Of a stretch of 64,000 nt of DNA, positions 35,050 through 46,739 are shown one piece after another; positions within the stretch are counted from its first letter, which is position 1; each line of letters begins with the position of its first letter. Under the pieces are notes generated by a model. That model did no database searches. It saw only the letters and a list, made by a program, of their open reading frames with translations, and was not told where the DNA came from. The DNA comes from Actinernus sp. WN-2022 (taxonomy: Eukaryota; Cnidaria; Anthozoa; Actiniaria; Actinernidae): NCBI GenBank assembly GCA_030867875.1, contig JAOWCC010000019.1:77094861-77158860 (forward strand), in the 5' to 3' direction. Both the position numbers and the translations under genes were made by a program.

Positions 35050-36440
35050 ATATTAATATTAAATAATTTTAAAAGTTATACAAATCAACTATTTGGCATT
35101 TTACTTCCTTGTTTTTAAGATTCTAAACTTCTAGCTTTTGAGAAATCTATAGGGTATTTTGTGGCAAGAAAAGTTTCCTGACAGACGTTTACATGACCAA
35201 GCAAAAATCAATTACATGTAGTTTAAGGATCACCAAGGTAGGCCAGGAGTGGGTAGTGCTGCTAATTAGCATGAGTGGAGTCTGCTTATCGATCAAACGG
35301 ACCGGCAGGTTCTTGTTGCAAGCACAACATCAAGAACAACATATTTGTATCCCTATCTCCGACTCAGTTTTAACAATAGTACTCCCTATTCAATGCATCA
35401 ATTAATAAAATGGTTTATTTTAAAAAGGGTGAGGATTCGGTTTGGCTGAAACCCCTATAAAATACACTGATATCTTCTGAAAGCCTAATAAACACAGAAA
35501 ACAACAATTTTCCTTATTATGAAATACGCTTTTAGTTATTGTTTTTATCCAGTTTTCAAGACCATACCTAACAGTGCAGGAGTATGTTAGTTCTGTTAGA
35601 ATATTGAGCAATGTAAAAGCTGATTTAATTGGTTTCTCATTTGCCTGTGACAAAGCCAAATTTAAACTTAGCTTTTAGATCAATTTATGTACGTGTGCTT
35701 ATCGATAAAGATTGGCCCTTCTCTATTCATCAATGCTCTCTTCCAATCCTGTTAGACGTTACAAAATTGCAATTGTACTAAGCAATGCAAGTGACTTGAT
35801 CTCATTTGCTTGTAATAACAGATTTAGATCATATACCTCATGAATGCTTGCTTTTTACCACTTCAGATAGACCATATCATGTTTAGAGACATAATCTGAC
35901 ATAATACACGTTCTGTTAAAGTTTGCATTTTTAAGTATAGTTTTTCAGGTCTTCAATTGGTTTACCATGTCGAGCTCCCTTTAATTTGTGAACCAGTGAA
36001 TATTGCATCCTTTTCTTTCTCTGCATGCTGACATGTTCTTTTGGGGGGCTGGCTGTTCTAACCTTGTCGAAATTCCCAAAATGTAATCACTGGTAATAGG
36101 AAGTGTACTTTTGATTTACAATGTACATCAAACTTATACATGTAGTTTGACAGCTCTCAGCATGTTATTTGCACTGCAGCATCTCCTCTTTATACAGTTC
36201 ATAGAAACCAAATCTAACAGATTCGGCAACTACAAAGAGAGTATGAGTATGTAGATCTAGAAATCCTCCATAAAAACCGCTCAACATGAGGTGAATACGG
36301 TGCTGAGACTTTACACAAGCTAACACTTTTTGTGCGCCGACCAGTTCTCTTCACTACACGTAATATAAAGCACTGACCATCACTTCAAAACAGCCAAAAA
36401 TTAGCTTAATTACTGTATATCCTGAATATAGCATACTCCC
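35050..36440. repeat. Diverged copy related to the interior of the element at 18749-20628
   Basis: The strings GCTCTCTTCCAATCCTGTTA (about 35727), GCTTGTAATAACA (about 35808), ATATACCTCATGA (about 35831) and ACTTTACACAAGCTAACACT (about 36307) appear in the same order as at 19228-20165. A second partial match (TTAGTTCTGTTAGAATATTG…AAAGCTGATTTAATTGG) lies at 35586-35636. No gene supported. Confidence 0.6.
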
Positions 36441-36444
36441 TTAT

Positions 36445-36735
36445 ATGGCCTATACTAGAAAGGCAATTGACTATAAAGATCTGAGAGAACATAACAACCT
36501 CAAATTTCAACACCTAACTGCTGACAAACAATTTAGGCTACTTATAAATCCACCAAGAAAATTAATGAAAACTATTTCGAAATATATTTATGATTCAGTG
36601 CTTCCAAAAGAGAAAAAAGGCACTGCCTTAAATAGCTAGCTTTCCGTTTTTTTATCCAGTCTATTATTATTATTGGAGTCATGTAAAAGTCTTTTTACAA
36701 AGTGCCAATAAACAATCGCTGTCTGTCTGTCTACG
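36445..36735 (+). other. Short ORF followed by a retroelement-like tail
   Basis: A 64-codon frame (36445-36639; start MAYTRKAIDYKDLREHNNLK) ends just before TATTATTATTGGAGTC and a CTGTCTGTCTGTC microsatellite at 36720-36733. The tail arrangement resembles a LINE or SINE 3' end. I do not recognise the protein. Confidence 0.35.
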
Positions 36736-37040
36736 GGTATGTGCCGTGGGATAGGGTATGGTTTTTGAGCTGCCGTGGTCTGGGATAGGTTATCCTTTTT
36801 ACGGTTTTGATCTGGGAAAGGGTATGAATTTTGATATACTTGTCGTTGGCGCCATGCTTAGCACTCTATCGGCCACACTACAGCTTAAAATACCATTATA
36901 TTAAAACAAAAATATATTTTTTGCTTCAAGTCTGGGATAAGATATGGTAAACAACATTTTTAGGTCTGGGATATGGTCAGGGGTTTGAGGTCTCTGCGGC
37001 ACACCCCTATCCAAAAATCTTCTGAGTCCCTCCTCCCGGG
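36733..37040. mobile_element. Probable MITE ending in CTCCCGGG
   Basis: GTGCCGTGGGATAGGGTATG near the left opposes GCGGCACACCCCTATCC at the right. Repeats of GGGATAGGxTATxxTTTT occur inside. The right terminus CTGAGTCCCTCCTCCCGGG resembles the ends of the 4483-4813 element. Confidence 0.5.
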
Positions 37041-37499
37041 CTTTAATTGCTACTGAACGCTGATCCATTTACCAAATTGAAATCTTGCTAGCGGCCGGCT
37101 GGGCCATCTAATTTACTACAAGAACACCATTTCAAATCGCTTGACATTACAAAAATTGTTTATGATTTTGAAAATAAGATTCCGGTGAATTTCGGTTTCC
37201 TAGGCCAACATTTATATGCAACTTGTACCGGCCATCTAGCTAGATGACCAGATGAGGATGCATAAATAAAATTAATTCAAGTAGTTCTACTACATTACTA
37301 CAGACTTCTCACTTGAAATTCAGTGAAGGAAATGTGCATTTTAGCTGTTTATCGCTAGTAATATAACCTGCATGATCCCAATTTGATCTTTAATGACATA
37401 TTAATAGCAACGAGAAATAGCATTCCTATAGTTCCCTCGAGTCCCTGAAATATACCACAGCAACACTTTGCAGTGACGGGTCCAGGCCCACAACCTCCC

Positions 37500-37530
<31 letters not shown>

Positions 37531-38645
37531 CCATCATCATATCCATAGTTACACACTTGACTTAAGTACTTACTTAAAGTATTTACGCAAGGGATCAAGC
37601 CCCTAACATCATCATAAGTAATATAATTATGCATGCATGAACATGTATAATAACTGATGTGAAATACATCTGAGATGAATAAATACACTTGAATATTTAA
37701 CTGGACTTGCCTACATGTAGTTATTTATATAGTAAAATAATTGTCATAAAATTAAACACTGAACTGTTTGTGAGCCAGAACCACAATGAACTGACTCTGT
37801 CTCTTGACAGTTTATATAACCCTAATTATCATAATACTGGCCCTCCAGGCCCTCTCGTCCACATAGGAACTTATTTCTCGTTGCACTACCAATTCATTGA
37901 ATTCATTGTCCATTACAAGAGAAACACATTTTCTGGTTTTGGCCAGTTGAATACATAAATGGTTTTCCTATATCATTATGTCTTGCTGGGTTTGCAAAAA
38001 AATATTGTGGGATTTTTTAGAATTGAAAACAAAAAACTTTTTTTTTTATGGCAGCAGACTAATGCCCTGAGATATATGAAGACTGCAGGGATGAAACTCT
38101 CTGTTTGTTACCTTTAACTGCTACACAGGCATTCAGCGAAACTAATCTCGTCACACACTACACAAATATATGCTCTGCCAACAACGTCCACGAATACAAC
38201 ACAACATAGCTCACTGACCATGCGCGAGTTGCCCTTAGGGCCCCTATGTTTATATCTGCATTGTACTGCGAACCAACTTGACCAAATCATTGTGTTACTA
38301 TACAAGCTACAGTGTATAACCTCCACTTTACAGTTTTAAGGGAAAATTATTTAACATTACATAACTATATATATATACACAAAAATTGATGTAAAAGAAA
38401 ATTTCAAATGTAAAAACAATTTTCTAGCCTGTGTACAGCCGGCCGTCTCCCCTCAAAACTCGGGAAGGTACGTCTGTGCTATGCTGTCCTTAATCGTGTT
38501 CCAGCATAATTTTGCATAAAAGTTAGAACTCTCCACACACCCCGACGGTTGCCCTGTATCTCGATTTCCATTGGCCGAGAAAAACGAGATGATAAACATA
38601 TTTGTAGATTTCAGATTCTTGATTTCCTATTGTTAATGTTAATGC
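37041..38645. other. Unassigned DNA with a (TTA)n microsatellite
   Basis: (ATT)n lies at 37500-37527 and CCACCATCATCAT at 37529-37541. The minus-strand frames across it (37355-37546, 37401-37688) are repeat artefacts. At 38428 TAGCCTGTGTACAGCCGGCC resembles the TIR of the next element. Confidence 0.45.
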
Positions 38646-39287
38646 TAGCCTGTACACAGACCTCCGTAATCCCTTCATAGGAAGGGATTTGGAGATCTTT
38701 CTTTCCTCAAGGGAGTTGAAGATTGGCTGAACTCGTGAGTTTGAGAATCATGTTAGCTAGAGGGTTAACTGGAAGTCGCGCTCGTAGCCACTCTCTTTTC
38801 TTTTTGAAGAACTAGACGATATATGAAGAAGAGTTTTGTTTGTTTCCTGCAAATTCTTTATAAGCGCTCTTCTCTTCAAAATTCCTAGGCACTTCCTGCA
38901 TCTATATTGGCCCCACTTTTCATTTGGAATGAGAGAGAAATAATTTCTTCCCAGGCTTTAAATGCAGTAGTTCCTTGAACAAGATTCTTATCAATTTTTT
39001 CTCGATTTAACCCGAGCACAGGCTCAAAATGACATCGCAATTCGTCATAATACAATTCCAAACCGCAGGAAAATCCGAGCTCAAAGGTCAACATAACTGC
39101 TAAGCCAATCAGCACATGCTATGAGCACCAGCCAATCAGCACATGCTATGAGCACCAGCCAATCAGCGACTGGTTACAACATTCCTGTAACTATCCACGT
39201 GATCTAGAACACGATTAACGAATCCATAGTACAGACGTCCTAGTTTCCTTCCTTATGAAGGGATTACGGAGGTCTGTGTACAGGCTA
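38646..39287. mobile_element. 642-bp MITE with 40-bp TIRs
   Basis: The left TIR begins TAGCCTGTACACAGACCTCC and the right TIR is its reverse complement with a single indel over ~40 bp. Inside is a direct repeat of CCAATCAGCACATGCTATGA (two full copies plus a partial, 39110-39168). No matching target duplication was found. The element ends about 410 bp upstream of the HEPN-PUB-NZF start codon. Confidence 0.8.
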
Positions 39288-39698
39288 CAATTTTCCTGAC
39301 TCAAAATAACCACCTTTTGTGCGACAGATTCTAAGGGGCCTGGAACACAATTGTGATGCGTGCAAAGGTATTTACGTCACAGGCCTTATTTACATGTTTC
39401 TGACCGAGCGAAATTTGTCGCATGAATTTTGCCATATTTGACTGAGCTTTTGCGGTTTTGGAGGGTAGGATATTCAGTTCTAACAACAGAAGTCGATAAC
39501 TTAAATCTTGTTTCATAATATTAAGTCAAAACAATTTTTGTTTCATTTTAAACTTTCATAAGGTCCGAGTACAGGCTGTGCACAGCCTCTTGTTTTTTTT
39601 AATTATGAAGCAACCTCATCCTGCGAGTAGTCGAAACAAACTCTTAAATCATTATTTCATGTTCATATTTGCAGCATATTTTCCTGATTCTACTTGCA
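39288..39698 (+). promoter_or_regulatory. Upstream region and likely 5' UTR of the HEPN-PUB-NZF gene
   Basis: No TATA box is evident. TTCATATTTGCAG at 39661-39673 is a good 3' splice-site candidate 25 bp before the ATG at 39699, so the coding exon may be preceded by a non-coding exon further upstream. The frame is open back to 39669, but no earlier ATG occurs in it. Confidence 0.4.
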
Positions 39699-40649
39699 AT
39701 GGCTACTACCACTTTAGAAGACAGTGTAGAGAGGACTAACAAGGTTACAAGGTTATGCCAGCTGCTGGTCGATGTTGGTGCTGACGCTCTACGAGGTGTC
39801 TTTGATCAATTGCAACCACCTTCCACTCTTGCTTCCTCCCTTAACAGTTACAAGCATTTGTTGGAAAATCTCCGACACAAACATGTCTTTTATTGGGACT
39901 TATTGTTTCCCACTGAACATGGTACCCTGCACTACCCAGATTCTTATTACTTTGACATTGCACTGCTGTCAGTGCTCTTGAAAACCATCTGTGGTTTGAA
40001 GCCACCAACTAGTAGCTGGGACAAACTGCCATCTGAACAAGATAACTCACTGGAGGCAAACCTGGCAAGGCTTATGTACTACAGAAATGAAGTTTACAGT
40101 TGCATAACTACTGGAGTTTACACAGCCAAGTTTGATTGCTATTGGCTTGAGATATCTTCTACATTGGAGAATCTTGGGATTGACAGAGTGGGCATTGCAG
40201 AATTGCTTGAGACTTCACCACTTGAAGTAGGAAAAAGTTGTTACGAGGGGCTTATCCACTGGGTATCCATGGACCAGCAGTTAAATGATGCCATTCCAGT
40301 CCTATTGGAAGAACAGAAAGACTCCAAACAAGAGATAAAAGTGTGGCCAAGAGAGGTTCTTTTGGATTATTACAAGATAATTCACATGCGAAGCAAAAGT
40401 CAACCTGAAATTATTGAGCAAAGATTAAAGCAGCTGAGCTATGAAGCCAGGCATTATCTGAGTTCAGTAAAATTCTCCAAAAAGTTCTTTATTGTCAAAT
40501 TTGACGTTTTCATGAAGGAAGCTCTTAGAAAGGAAGGTGATGGCAATGCAAAGACACTCAAGAAAATGCAAACTGGTTTTCAAAATCTAGAAAAGTTTGG
40601 AGTAAACCTTATGAAGTTTCCTTGGCAGCGTGAGTTCTATACGATTAAG
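39699..40649 (+). CDS. HEPN-PUB-NZF protein (SPATA2/tamozhennic-like), coding exon A: HEPN domain and first half of PUB
   Basis: Encodes residues 1-317 of a predicted 1083-aa protein. Residues ~15-190 resemble the DZIP3-type HEPN domain: TRLCQLLVDVGADALRGVFD, then a WDLLFP block, FDIALLSVLLKTICGL, the SW-KLP segment, LARLMYYRNEVYS and a W..IS...L.NLGI helix. The usual R-N-x-x-Y-x-H motif of HEPN ribonucleases reads R129-N-E-V-Y-S-C135, so the His is replaced by Cys and catalysis is doubtful. Residues ~217-317 match the N-terminal half of the SPATA2 PUB domain, ending in GVNLMKFPWQREFYTIK. The exon ends at AAG with GTAAGC as donor, phase 0. The ATG at 39699 is the first in frame. Exon B at 55520 supplies the rest of PUB. 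The joining and the HEPN call come from recognised family patterns, not from transcript data. Confidence 0.85.
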
Positions 40650-40832
40650 GTAAGCTAGTGTAGAGTCTTAATATTCTGTATTATGCACAATAACGCTACA
40701 GGCGCTATAGAGGACCGGACCGGAAGTAATAAAATGTCAGATCCCAAAGCCCCGGCTAAACTATCGACCATTGTTGGATACTCGATTCAACTACGTTGGA
40801 TGAAAATGTCGGGTGGTGGCAAAACAAAAGAA

Positions 40833-41137
40833 TAGAGCAGGTTTCAATTGCCTGTAGTAAAACCAAAATTAAAGCAATTACAACGAACCAATCACGAACT
40901 AAAATGAATACCGATTGGTTTCACTGGCATGAGAAAGCAACCAATCAGGAGGAAAAGTAAACGCAATCGGGGATTGATGGCGTGACGGACCAAAACCACG
41001 ATTGGTTTTACTCTGGAATTTGATTCGCTGACTGATTACAAAACATTTTCACAGCCAATAGAAAAGCTAAGTAAACGCAAAACCAAAGCAATCACCGCGG
41101 AAAACTTAATACGACACTCAATTGAAACCAGCTCTAG
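40833..41137. mobile_element. Foldback MITE
   Basis: TAGAGCAGGTTTCAATTG at the left pairs with CAATTGAAACCAGCTCTA at the right. AACCAATC/GATTGGTT motifs recur inside. No clear target duplication. Confidence 0.75.
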
Positions 41138-41163
41138 TTCTGTTCTATTTTACTATGTTCAGC

Positions 41164-41444
41164 CATAGTTAATAGAGTGGAATGGTTATGAAACCCAGCG
41201 ACCTTCTTTGTTATATGTCTGTCAGCTTTTCTCAACCACTACCCTGCACAAAACACAATAGAAATTCCATTGTGTTAATCAATCAGCCAATAGAAACGTG
41301 TGAGTTCAGTCGTTCAGGCGACGCTGATGAACTATGACCCTGCACAATCTTTTGTCTTGCCCCCTTCCAACATAAATCGCAGCGCCTTTGTTAGCCCCTT
41401 TGAAGTTTGCCGGGTTTCATAACCATTCCACTCTATAAACTATG
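41164..41444. mobile_element. 281-bp MITE with 7-bp target duplication
   Basis: CATAGTTAATAGAGTGGAAT opposes ATTCCACTCTATAAACTATG. GTTCAGC flanks both sides (41157-41163 and 41445-41451). Pairing continues through GGTTATGAAACCC. Confidence 0.85.
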
Positions 41445-41479
41445 GTTCAGCCGATTAGAAAACATTTCTATTTATAAGC

Positions 41480-42057
41480 AATGAGAACACAATGATGTGG
41501 AGGGTAGCCGTCCAGCACGCATTTATTAATATACATGTAGGAATGGTCAAGTTACAAGCTATCACTAGGGTGAACACCGTGTACGTACACGTGTATCAGT
41601 GATAACAGTAAGATTGGTCTGTAAAGTATCATATAATTTAGTATAATAATTCAGTAGTGCTTTAGTGGGAAGGCTGCCGGACACAAAAAAAACGGTGGGA
41701 AATTACCCTTGCTGCAAGAAAAAACCTGGAAACGTGTTCTCCAACCCAGTGCATATGTGGGAAACGGGTCTTGTTGCCCAGCTCAGTAATTCCACACTTC
41801 ACTTTGTTTCAGATTTCACGCTTTAATTCCCTTTGTTTCAGTTCTCTCAGGTCCTCTCGCTAGTTCACAACAACTTAGACTTGACTATAATAAAAGCTAC
41901 TAACCTAGTTACTTGATTCTATCTAACTAATAATATTATTAGTTTTGTTCGTCAATCAATCTGAGAGTCAATCTCTACTATTTTTAATACTTATCTCTCA
42001 CGTCACCCCTCACTTCCTCTCACTTGTCAACAACATTATTTAACAATTTCTAACACA
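41480..42057 (-). repeat. Putative 3' LTR of the BEL/Pao element
   Basis: On the minus strand a purine-rich tract (CCGGAGAAAAACAGGGGAG) directly precedes TGTGTTAGAAATTG, the expected polypurine tract and LTR start. The far end near 41480 is approximate. No second LTR is present because the 5' part of the element is missing. Confidence 0.5.
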
Positions 42058-42156
42058 CTCCCCTGTTTTTCTCCGGAGGAGACAAACACAGGATTTGGGA
42101 GTTCATTCGCAACGTTCAGCGTTTATATGATAAAAAACAAAGTTCAGTTCCAAAGT

Positions 42157-44500
42157 TCAGTGTCCCAGTTCATCTTGTGCAACATCTCTGATCCTTTCTC
42201 TTGCGGCGACCGCAGCATCTCGTTTGGGCCTGAATGTGGGCGCGTCGGGGTTGAGCGGAGTCTGGGTGTTGGGAGACGTCCTGTCACAGGACAATTCCAA
42301 TGGATAGAGGTGCTGAACCGCACGTTCTAAGAAACTCTTACCCGCTCGTAACTTGGCGGCCCGTACAATTCCGTCGCGTCCTACAATCAGGTTTTCTATG
42401 ATTCCAAGCTTCCATCTATTGCGATTGCGTTGATCATCCTTGATGATGACGACCTCCCCCTTGGCTAAAGGGGAGTCTTGTCCCTTGTGCTTGAGGTGAT
42501 GTCGTTCGCGTAAGGCTCGCAAGTACTCTTTTGACCATCTGCTCCACATAGCGTCCTTGCAGCTCATCAGATATCTAGCCCTCTTGCGCAGATCTTTATC
42601 CTCCAAGTAGTGTGGATCCCGCTCCGGGAGGAGATTGGAACCCAAGAACAGTAGTGAGTTTGGCGTCAGAGTCGGCAATTGTGCGTCGTCTTCCACGTAA
42701 CTCAAAGGGCGATTGTTGAGAGTGATTTCGACATCGAGGAGGACTTCGCACAACTCCGTCCAGGTCAGCAAGCCGTGACCGATGGTCTTGTGTAGTGCTG
42801 ATTTCACAAGGCCAATGAGGCGCTTGGGGCGCGGCTTAGGTTAAACTGCCACGTAATATCTAGATGGGCAACGAAATCGTTGAGCTTGTCGTCGTTACGC
42901 GTTACGCACGGTCTTTAACCACTTGGCGGCAGCCACAAAGGTCTTACCGTTATCAGAGTAGACCTTTATTGGTCGGCCTCGCCTCGCGATGAGTCGTTTC
43001 ATACTTCTTAGGAATTTTTGAGTCTCCAGTGTCTGCAACAACTCCATGTAGATACCTCTCGTCAGGCTGCAGGAATACAACACCACGTACGCTTTGCCCT
43101 CTGTTTTGGGCTTGGCGCGGTATTTTATCGGACCGGCAAAGTCCACGCCTATGACCTGGAACGGCATGTTGCCCTCTGTACGATCTGTGGGCAACAGCCC
43201 TGGGGGCGGACTGGCCACGGCAATCGCTTGTAATCTCCTGCATCCCCAGCAACGTTTCAACACTTGTTTCACTAGTTTCCTGAGGCGTGGTACCCACAGT
43301 TTTTCGCGCACTTTCGCCATCGTCAGACTCACTCCCCCGTGGAGGGTAGTCACGTGGGCTCGTTGCACGATTTTGGCGGTGAAAACAGCTGAGTCAGGTA
43401 GATAGATAGGGTATTGGCCTTGGATTCTGCCCCAACACTCCAACACACCCTCTGCGTTCTCCTGCACGTTTAGTTGTAGTTTATCCTCTCAAAAGCTTGG
43501 GTTGCGCATTCCCTCTTTCTGTGCTCGCTTGATCCAGAAGAACTTCTGTGCTGCAATCTTCTCTGTCGTTAGGGGGCCCCGCACTCTCTCTGCCTTTGGG
43601 GCTCTTGCATTGCGCAAGAATCTAGCTATCCAGGCGCACGTGCGCAGCACCCGCCAAAGGTCACACTTGCCCAGTAAATCGTCAGGTACATCAGGTTCGC
43701 TTGCCTCGGCAGCAAGCGCAACAACCTCACGAGTGGCCTTGGCCTCTGCATTGCTCTCTTTCGTCGCTTGTGTTGCGATATCTGGAGGCCAGCGTTCTGG
43801 TTCGCTGAGCTACTCCGGCCCGTGCCACCATAATTTCAAGTTTAGATAAACTTCGCCTCCTCTGCTTGCAAGGTCTGCCGAGTTTTCCAGTCGTTCTCAC
43901 GTACGTGACGCCAGATTATCTCAGGGTGATTCTGTATTTTCTGCACACAGTTGGCGACAAACTGCTTGTAGTTCCCTCCACCCTTTAACCAGTGGAGGGC
44001 AACTGTACTGTCCAGCCAACCGTGTAGACTGGACACCGGAAATCCGTCTATGGTGTCACGCACGTTGAGTAGCAGGTTCATGGCCATGTGTGCTGATATG
44101 AGTTCCAGGCGGGGAATTGACAGACCCTGTTTAGCGAGTCTGAACTTGGCTGCTACTAGTCTTTGAGTGACAACTGAGTCTTGAGTGACAACCGCATAGA
44201 CGGCGGCTCCCACCCCATGACCACTGGCATCACCAAAGGCGTGTAGCGGAATCGCTTCGATAGGTTCTCTGTAAGTCGCCAAACTTCAGGGAGCAGAGAT
44301 AAACTCGGGTAGGCCACTCTCCCACTTTCTCCGACGAGTAGAAATGGATCATGGTAACGGCGCATCCCACGCCAACTTCGTCTCGCATGCTTCTCTATAG
44401 ATAAGCTTGCCCCCCAGGGTTACGGTTACGGGTTACGGGTGACACCAGCCCTAGGGGGTCATAGATTTTGGCAAGATTAGCCAAAATTCCAAGAGTGTCG
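42157..44500 (-). pseudogene. BEL/Pao retrotransposon pol remnant, antisense in the intron
   Basis: On the minus strand, from 44500 leftward: the Pao block after reverse transcriptase (LAKIYDPLGLVSP, then GGKLIYREACETKLAWD); an RNase H-like segment (HAFGDASGHGVGAAVYAVV, RLELISAHMA, WLDSTVALHWL); an integrase zinc-binding region (HVTTLHGGVSLTMAKVREKL…CWGC); integrase core motifs (FQVIGVDFAGPI and KVYSDNGKTF); and a DUF5641-like C-terminus (LAKGEVVIIKDDQRNRNRWK). Stops and frameshifts occur near 43820, 43494 and 42895. A deletion around 42830 joins NLSRAP to RLIGLVK and removes the W-W-G-G…E segment with the third catalytic residue. The capsid, protease and most of the reverse transcriptase are missing, so the copy is dead. 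Confidence 0.85.
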
Positions 44501-44771
44501 CTTTTATTTAAATGTCTCAAAAATCACTAATCCATTTACAGAGAACTGTTTGTCATTTATCAAAGGTGGGACGAATAACAACGCCACATGTCACATATTG
44601 TGACAACCCCACCAGAAGCCGCGGGCACGTACAGTTGGCGATTCAATGGTTCATTCTCAATGTAAGAAACCCGAATTTTCCGCCAGTGTAATTTGTAAGA
44701 CTCCCCAAAGTTTCTATCTCGTTCTTAAAGAGACTATTCCTGGATCGATATTCCTCTTTGCCAAAGACGCT

Positions 44772-45010
44772 AAGGACAGCATAGGTATTCCAACCTCAAT
44801 GTTTATTCCTCTAGGGGAGCTAGGACACTAGGACAGCACAGGTAGTCCAACCTCAATGTTTATTCCTCTAGGACAGCACAGGTAGTCCAACCTCAACGTT
44901 TATTCCTCTAGGAAAGCACAGGTAGTCCAACCGCACTGTTTACTCCGCTCGGACAGCCAGGGGCCAAGGACAGCACAGGTTGTGCAACCTCAATGTTTAT
45001 TCCTTTAAGA
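44772..45010. repeat. 40-bp tandem repeat, about five degenerate copies
   Basis: The unit begins AGGACAGCACAGGTAGTCCA and continues ACCTCAATGTTTATTCCTCT. Starts at 44830, 44870 and 44910 are exactly 40 bp apart, with more diverged copies before and after. Confidence 0.85.
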
Positions 45011-45259
45011 CAGCTAGGACACTAGGACTGCAACACAACTGTTAAAAACAAAAAAAAGCATAAGTGCTGCTTACCGGCGGGGAAGACCGCGACTGAGTAC
45101 TCTGAATACAGTAGCCAAAAAACGCAACAAATTGGAAGCTTCTTGGCATTCCAACTAGAAGCGAAGAGGGTTTGGATGTTCAGTAGAGTTCACGAAACAA
45201 ATTGCAACTTTTCAAGTGATATTATCAACAGCATTACGAAAAAGTATATACAGTATCTA

Positions 45260-45855
45260 CGGCATAGAAACGAGACTGAAATTATATGAACCGACCGGAC
45301 TACGAAACGTTAGATAAAACTAACAAAACAATCTCATGAACTCAAACACGATAGCCTTGTGAGCAATCGACATACATATGAAGCTATAGAAGTTGTTATC
45401 GACTATGTAAGAGTCAAAACATCGAACTGCTATGAAACCGCTTAAGTCAGTTTATGCACTTTCGTGACAAGCGAACGTTTCTACTTTCGACACACGGTCG
45501 CTACACTGTACGAAATCTCCAAGAATAAATCCCTAATGTCAAAAATAACCGGGGGATCCGAAAAAGGATAGTCTTGTGATCAATAGACATTCGTATGAAG
45601 CTCTAAAAGTTATTATCCTTTGCATGAAAATTCCGAGAACAAACACTATGAAACCGATAGTCACTTTACGCACTTCTGTGACAAGCGAACTTATCTAGTT
45701 TCGACATATGCTCGCTAAAGTGTACGAAATCTTCGCGAATAAATCCCTAATGTCCAAACTAACCGGGAAAACTGAGAGTGGATCCTTGTGACCAATCGAC
45801 ATACATATGAAGCTCCAGAAGTAATTATTGAATACATGAGAACCATAGAGCAAAC
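45260..45855. repeat. ~215-bp tandem repeat, 2-3 diverged copies
   Basis: CCTTGTGAGCAATCGACATA (about 45355), TCTTGTGATCAATAGACATT (about 45571) and CCTTGTGACCAATCGACATA (about 45784), each followed by ATGAAGCTMTARAAGTTRTTAT-like sequence. GTGACAAGCGAACGT and TAAATCCCTAATGTC recur once per unit. Confidence 0.85.
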
Positions 45856-45861
45856 AATAAT

Positions 45862-45900
45862 AACAAGAGGCTGTACCAGCCTTTACTCGGGCCATATGGA
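45862..45900 (+). repeat. Hairpin-end motif of the AACAAGAG family
   Basis: AACAAGAGGCTGTACCAGCC then TTTACTCGGGCC. The stem GGCTG/CAGCC differs from other copies but keeps base pairing. Confidence 0.6.
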
Positions 45901-46347
45901 ATTTCAACAAGGAATAGTTGGTATTCTTTGCAGGTTTGATTAAAAAAGTATTTTAAACTTGCAATTGTTTTAGCCTTTGGGAGAATAATAAATTATTTTG
46001 AATTCTTTTTACAAGAGTTACGTATATAAATCCTTTTTAAGAAGAATTGTAATTCTGTCTCCAGAGAAGCCATATAATAAAAATATTATATTAGTTATGT
46101 AAAAATAATCCTATTTTAGAGTGCCTGGGGTGATAACTGCCATGGAAAACAGAAAGCAAATTGCAGCCATGTTTATAACAGTAGCTACATATGTTTGAGA
46201 CAATATTATATATGTAGCAACACAAGACCAGTTATAATAATATAGTGAACACGAATGGTTAATTCTGTCCTGCTCTGCTGAGACTTACAACTCTTTATCA
46301 AACAAGTTTGATTTCACATGGTTTCGCATGGTTTTCAGGGAAGAATA
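45901..46347. other. Unassigned AT-rich DNA
   Basis: May be the body of the element whose end is at 45862. No gene supported. Confidence 0.35.
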
Positions 46348-46739
46348 GGCGAATCCTTGCTGACGTCATTGTTTACATTTTTGCCTCATTATCATAAATT
46401 AAACTTCAAGCTACAAACAAACAGAGTACATCAGTTGAAAGAGACTTTTAAACTTAGTAATCACCGAAAATGTAAGATTGATATGTTAAATATTTACAGA
46501 GAAATTGACTTTTCAAAGGGCTGGGGGGCAAAAGTTGCTGACAGCCATAGATTCTTTGTACATTTTGCTATTTTTAAATACTTTTCCTCAAAATAAACTT
46601 ATTTTATCATTCTAAAATTTTCGGTGATTAATATCAAGTGTGTCAATCTCTTTCGATTTATGGACTCTGTTTGTTTATATGTACGTCGCTTGAAGTTTGA
46701 TGTATACTAATAAGGAAAAAACGTAAACGAGGATTCGCC
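46348..46739. mobile_element. 392-bp palindromic MITE, copy 2
   Basis: Same termini (GGCGAATCCTTG…GGATTCGCC), same TA flanks and same length as 30329-30720. The ORF spanning 46318-46596 is a by-product of the arm sequence. Confidence 0.85.

Noticed and set aside
39669..39698. A longer N-terminus beginning at 39669
   Set aside because: The codon at 39669 is TTG. The first ATG in frame is at 39699, and the intervening sequence overlaps a splice-acceptor-like TTTGCAG.
43018..43849. + strand ORFs over the BEL/Pao region (43018-43233, 43094-43405, 43502-43849)
   Set aside because: They are antisense shadows of the minus-strand integrase and RNase H coding sequence.
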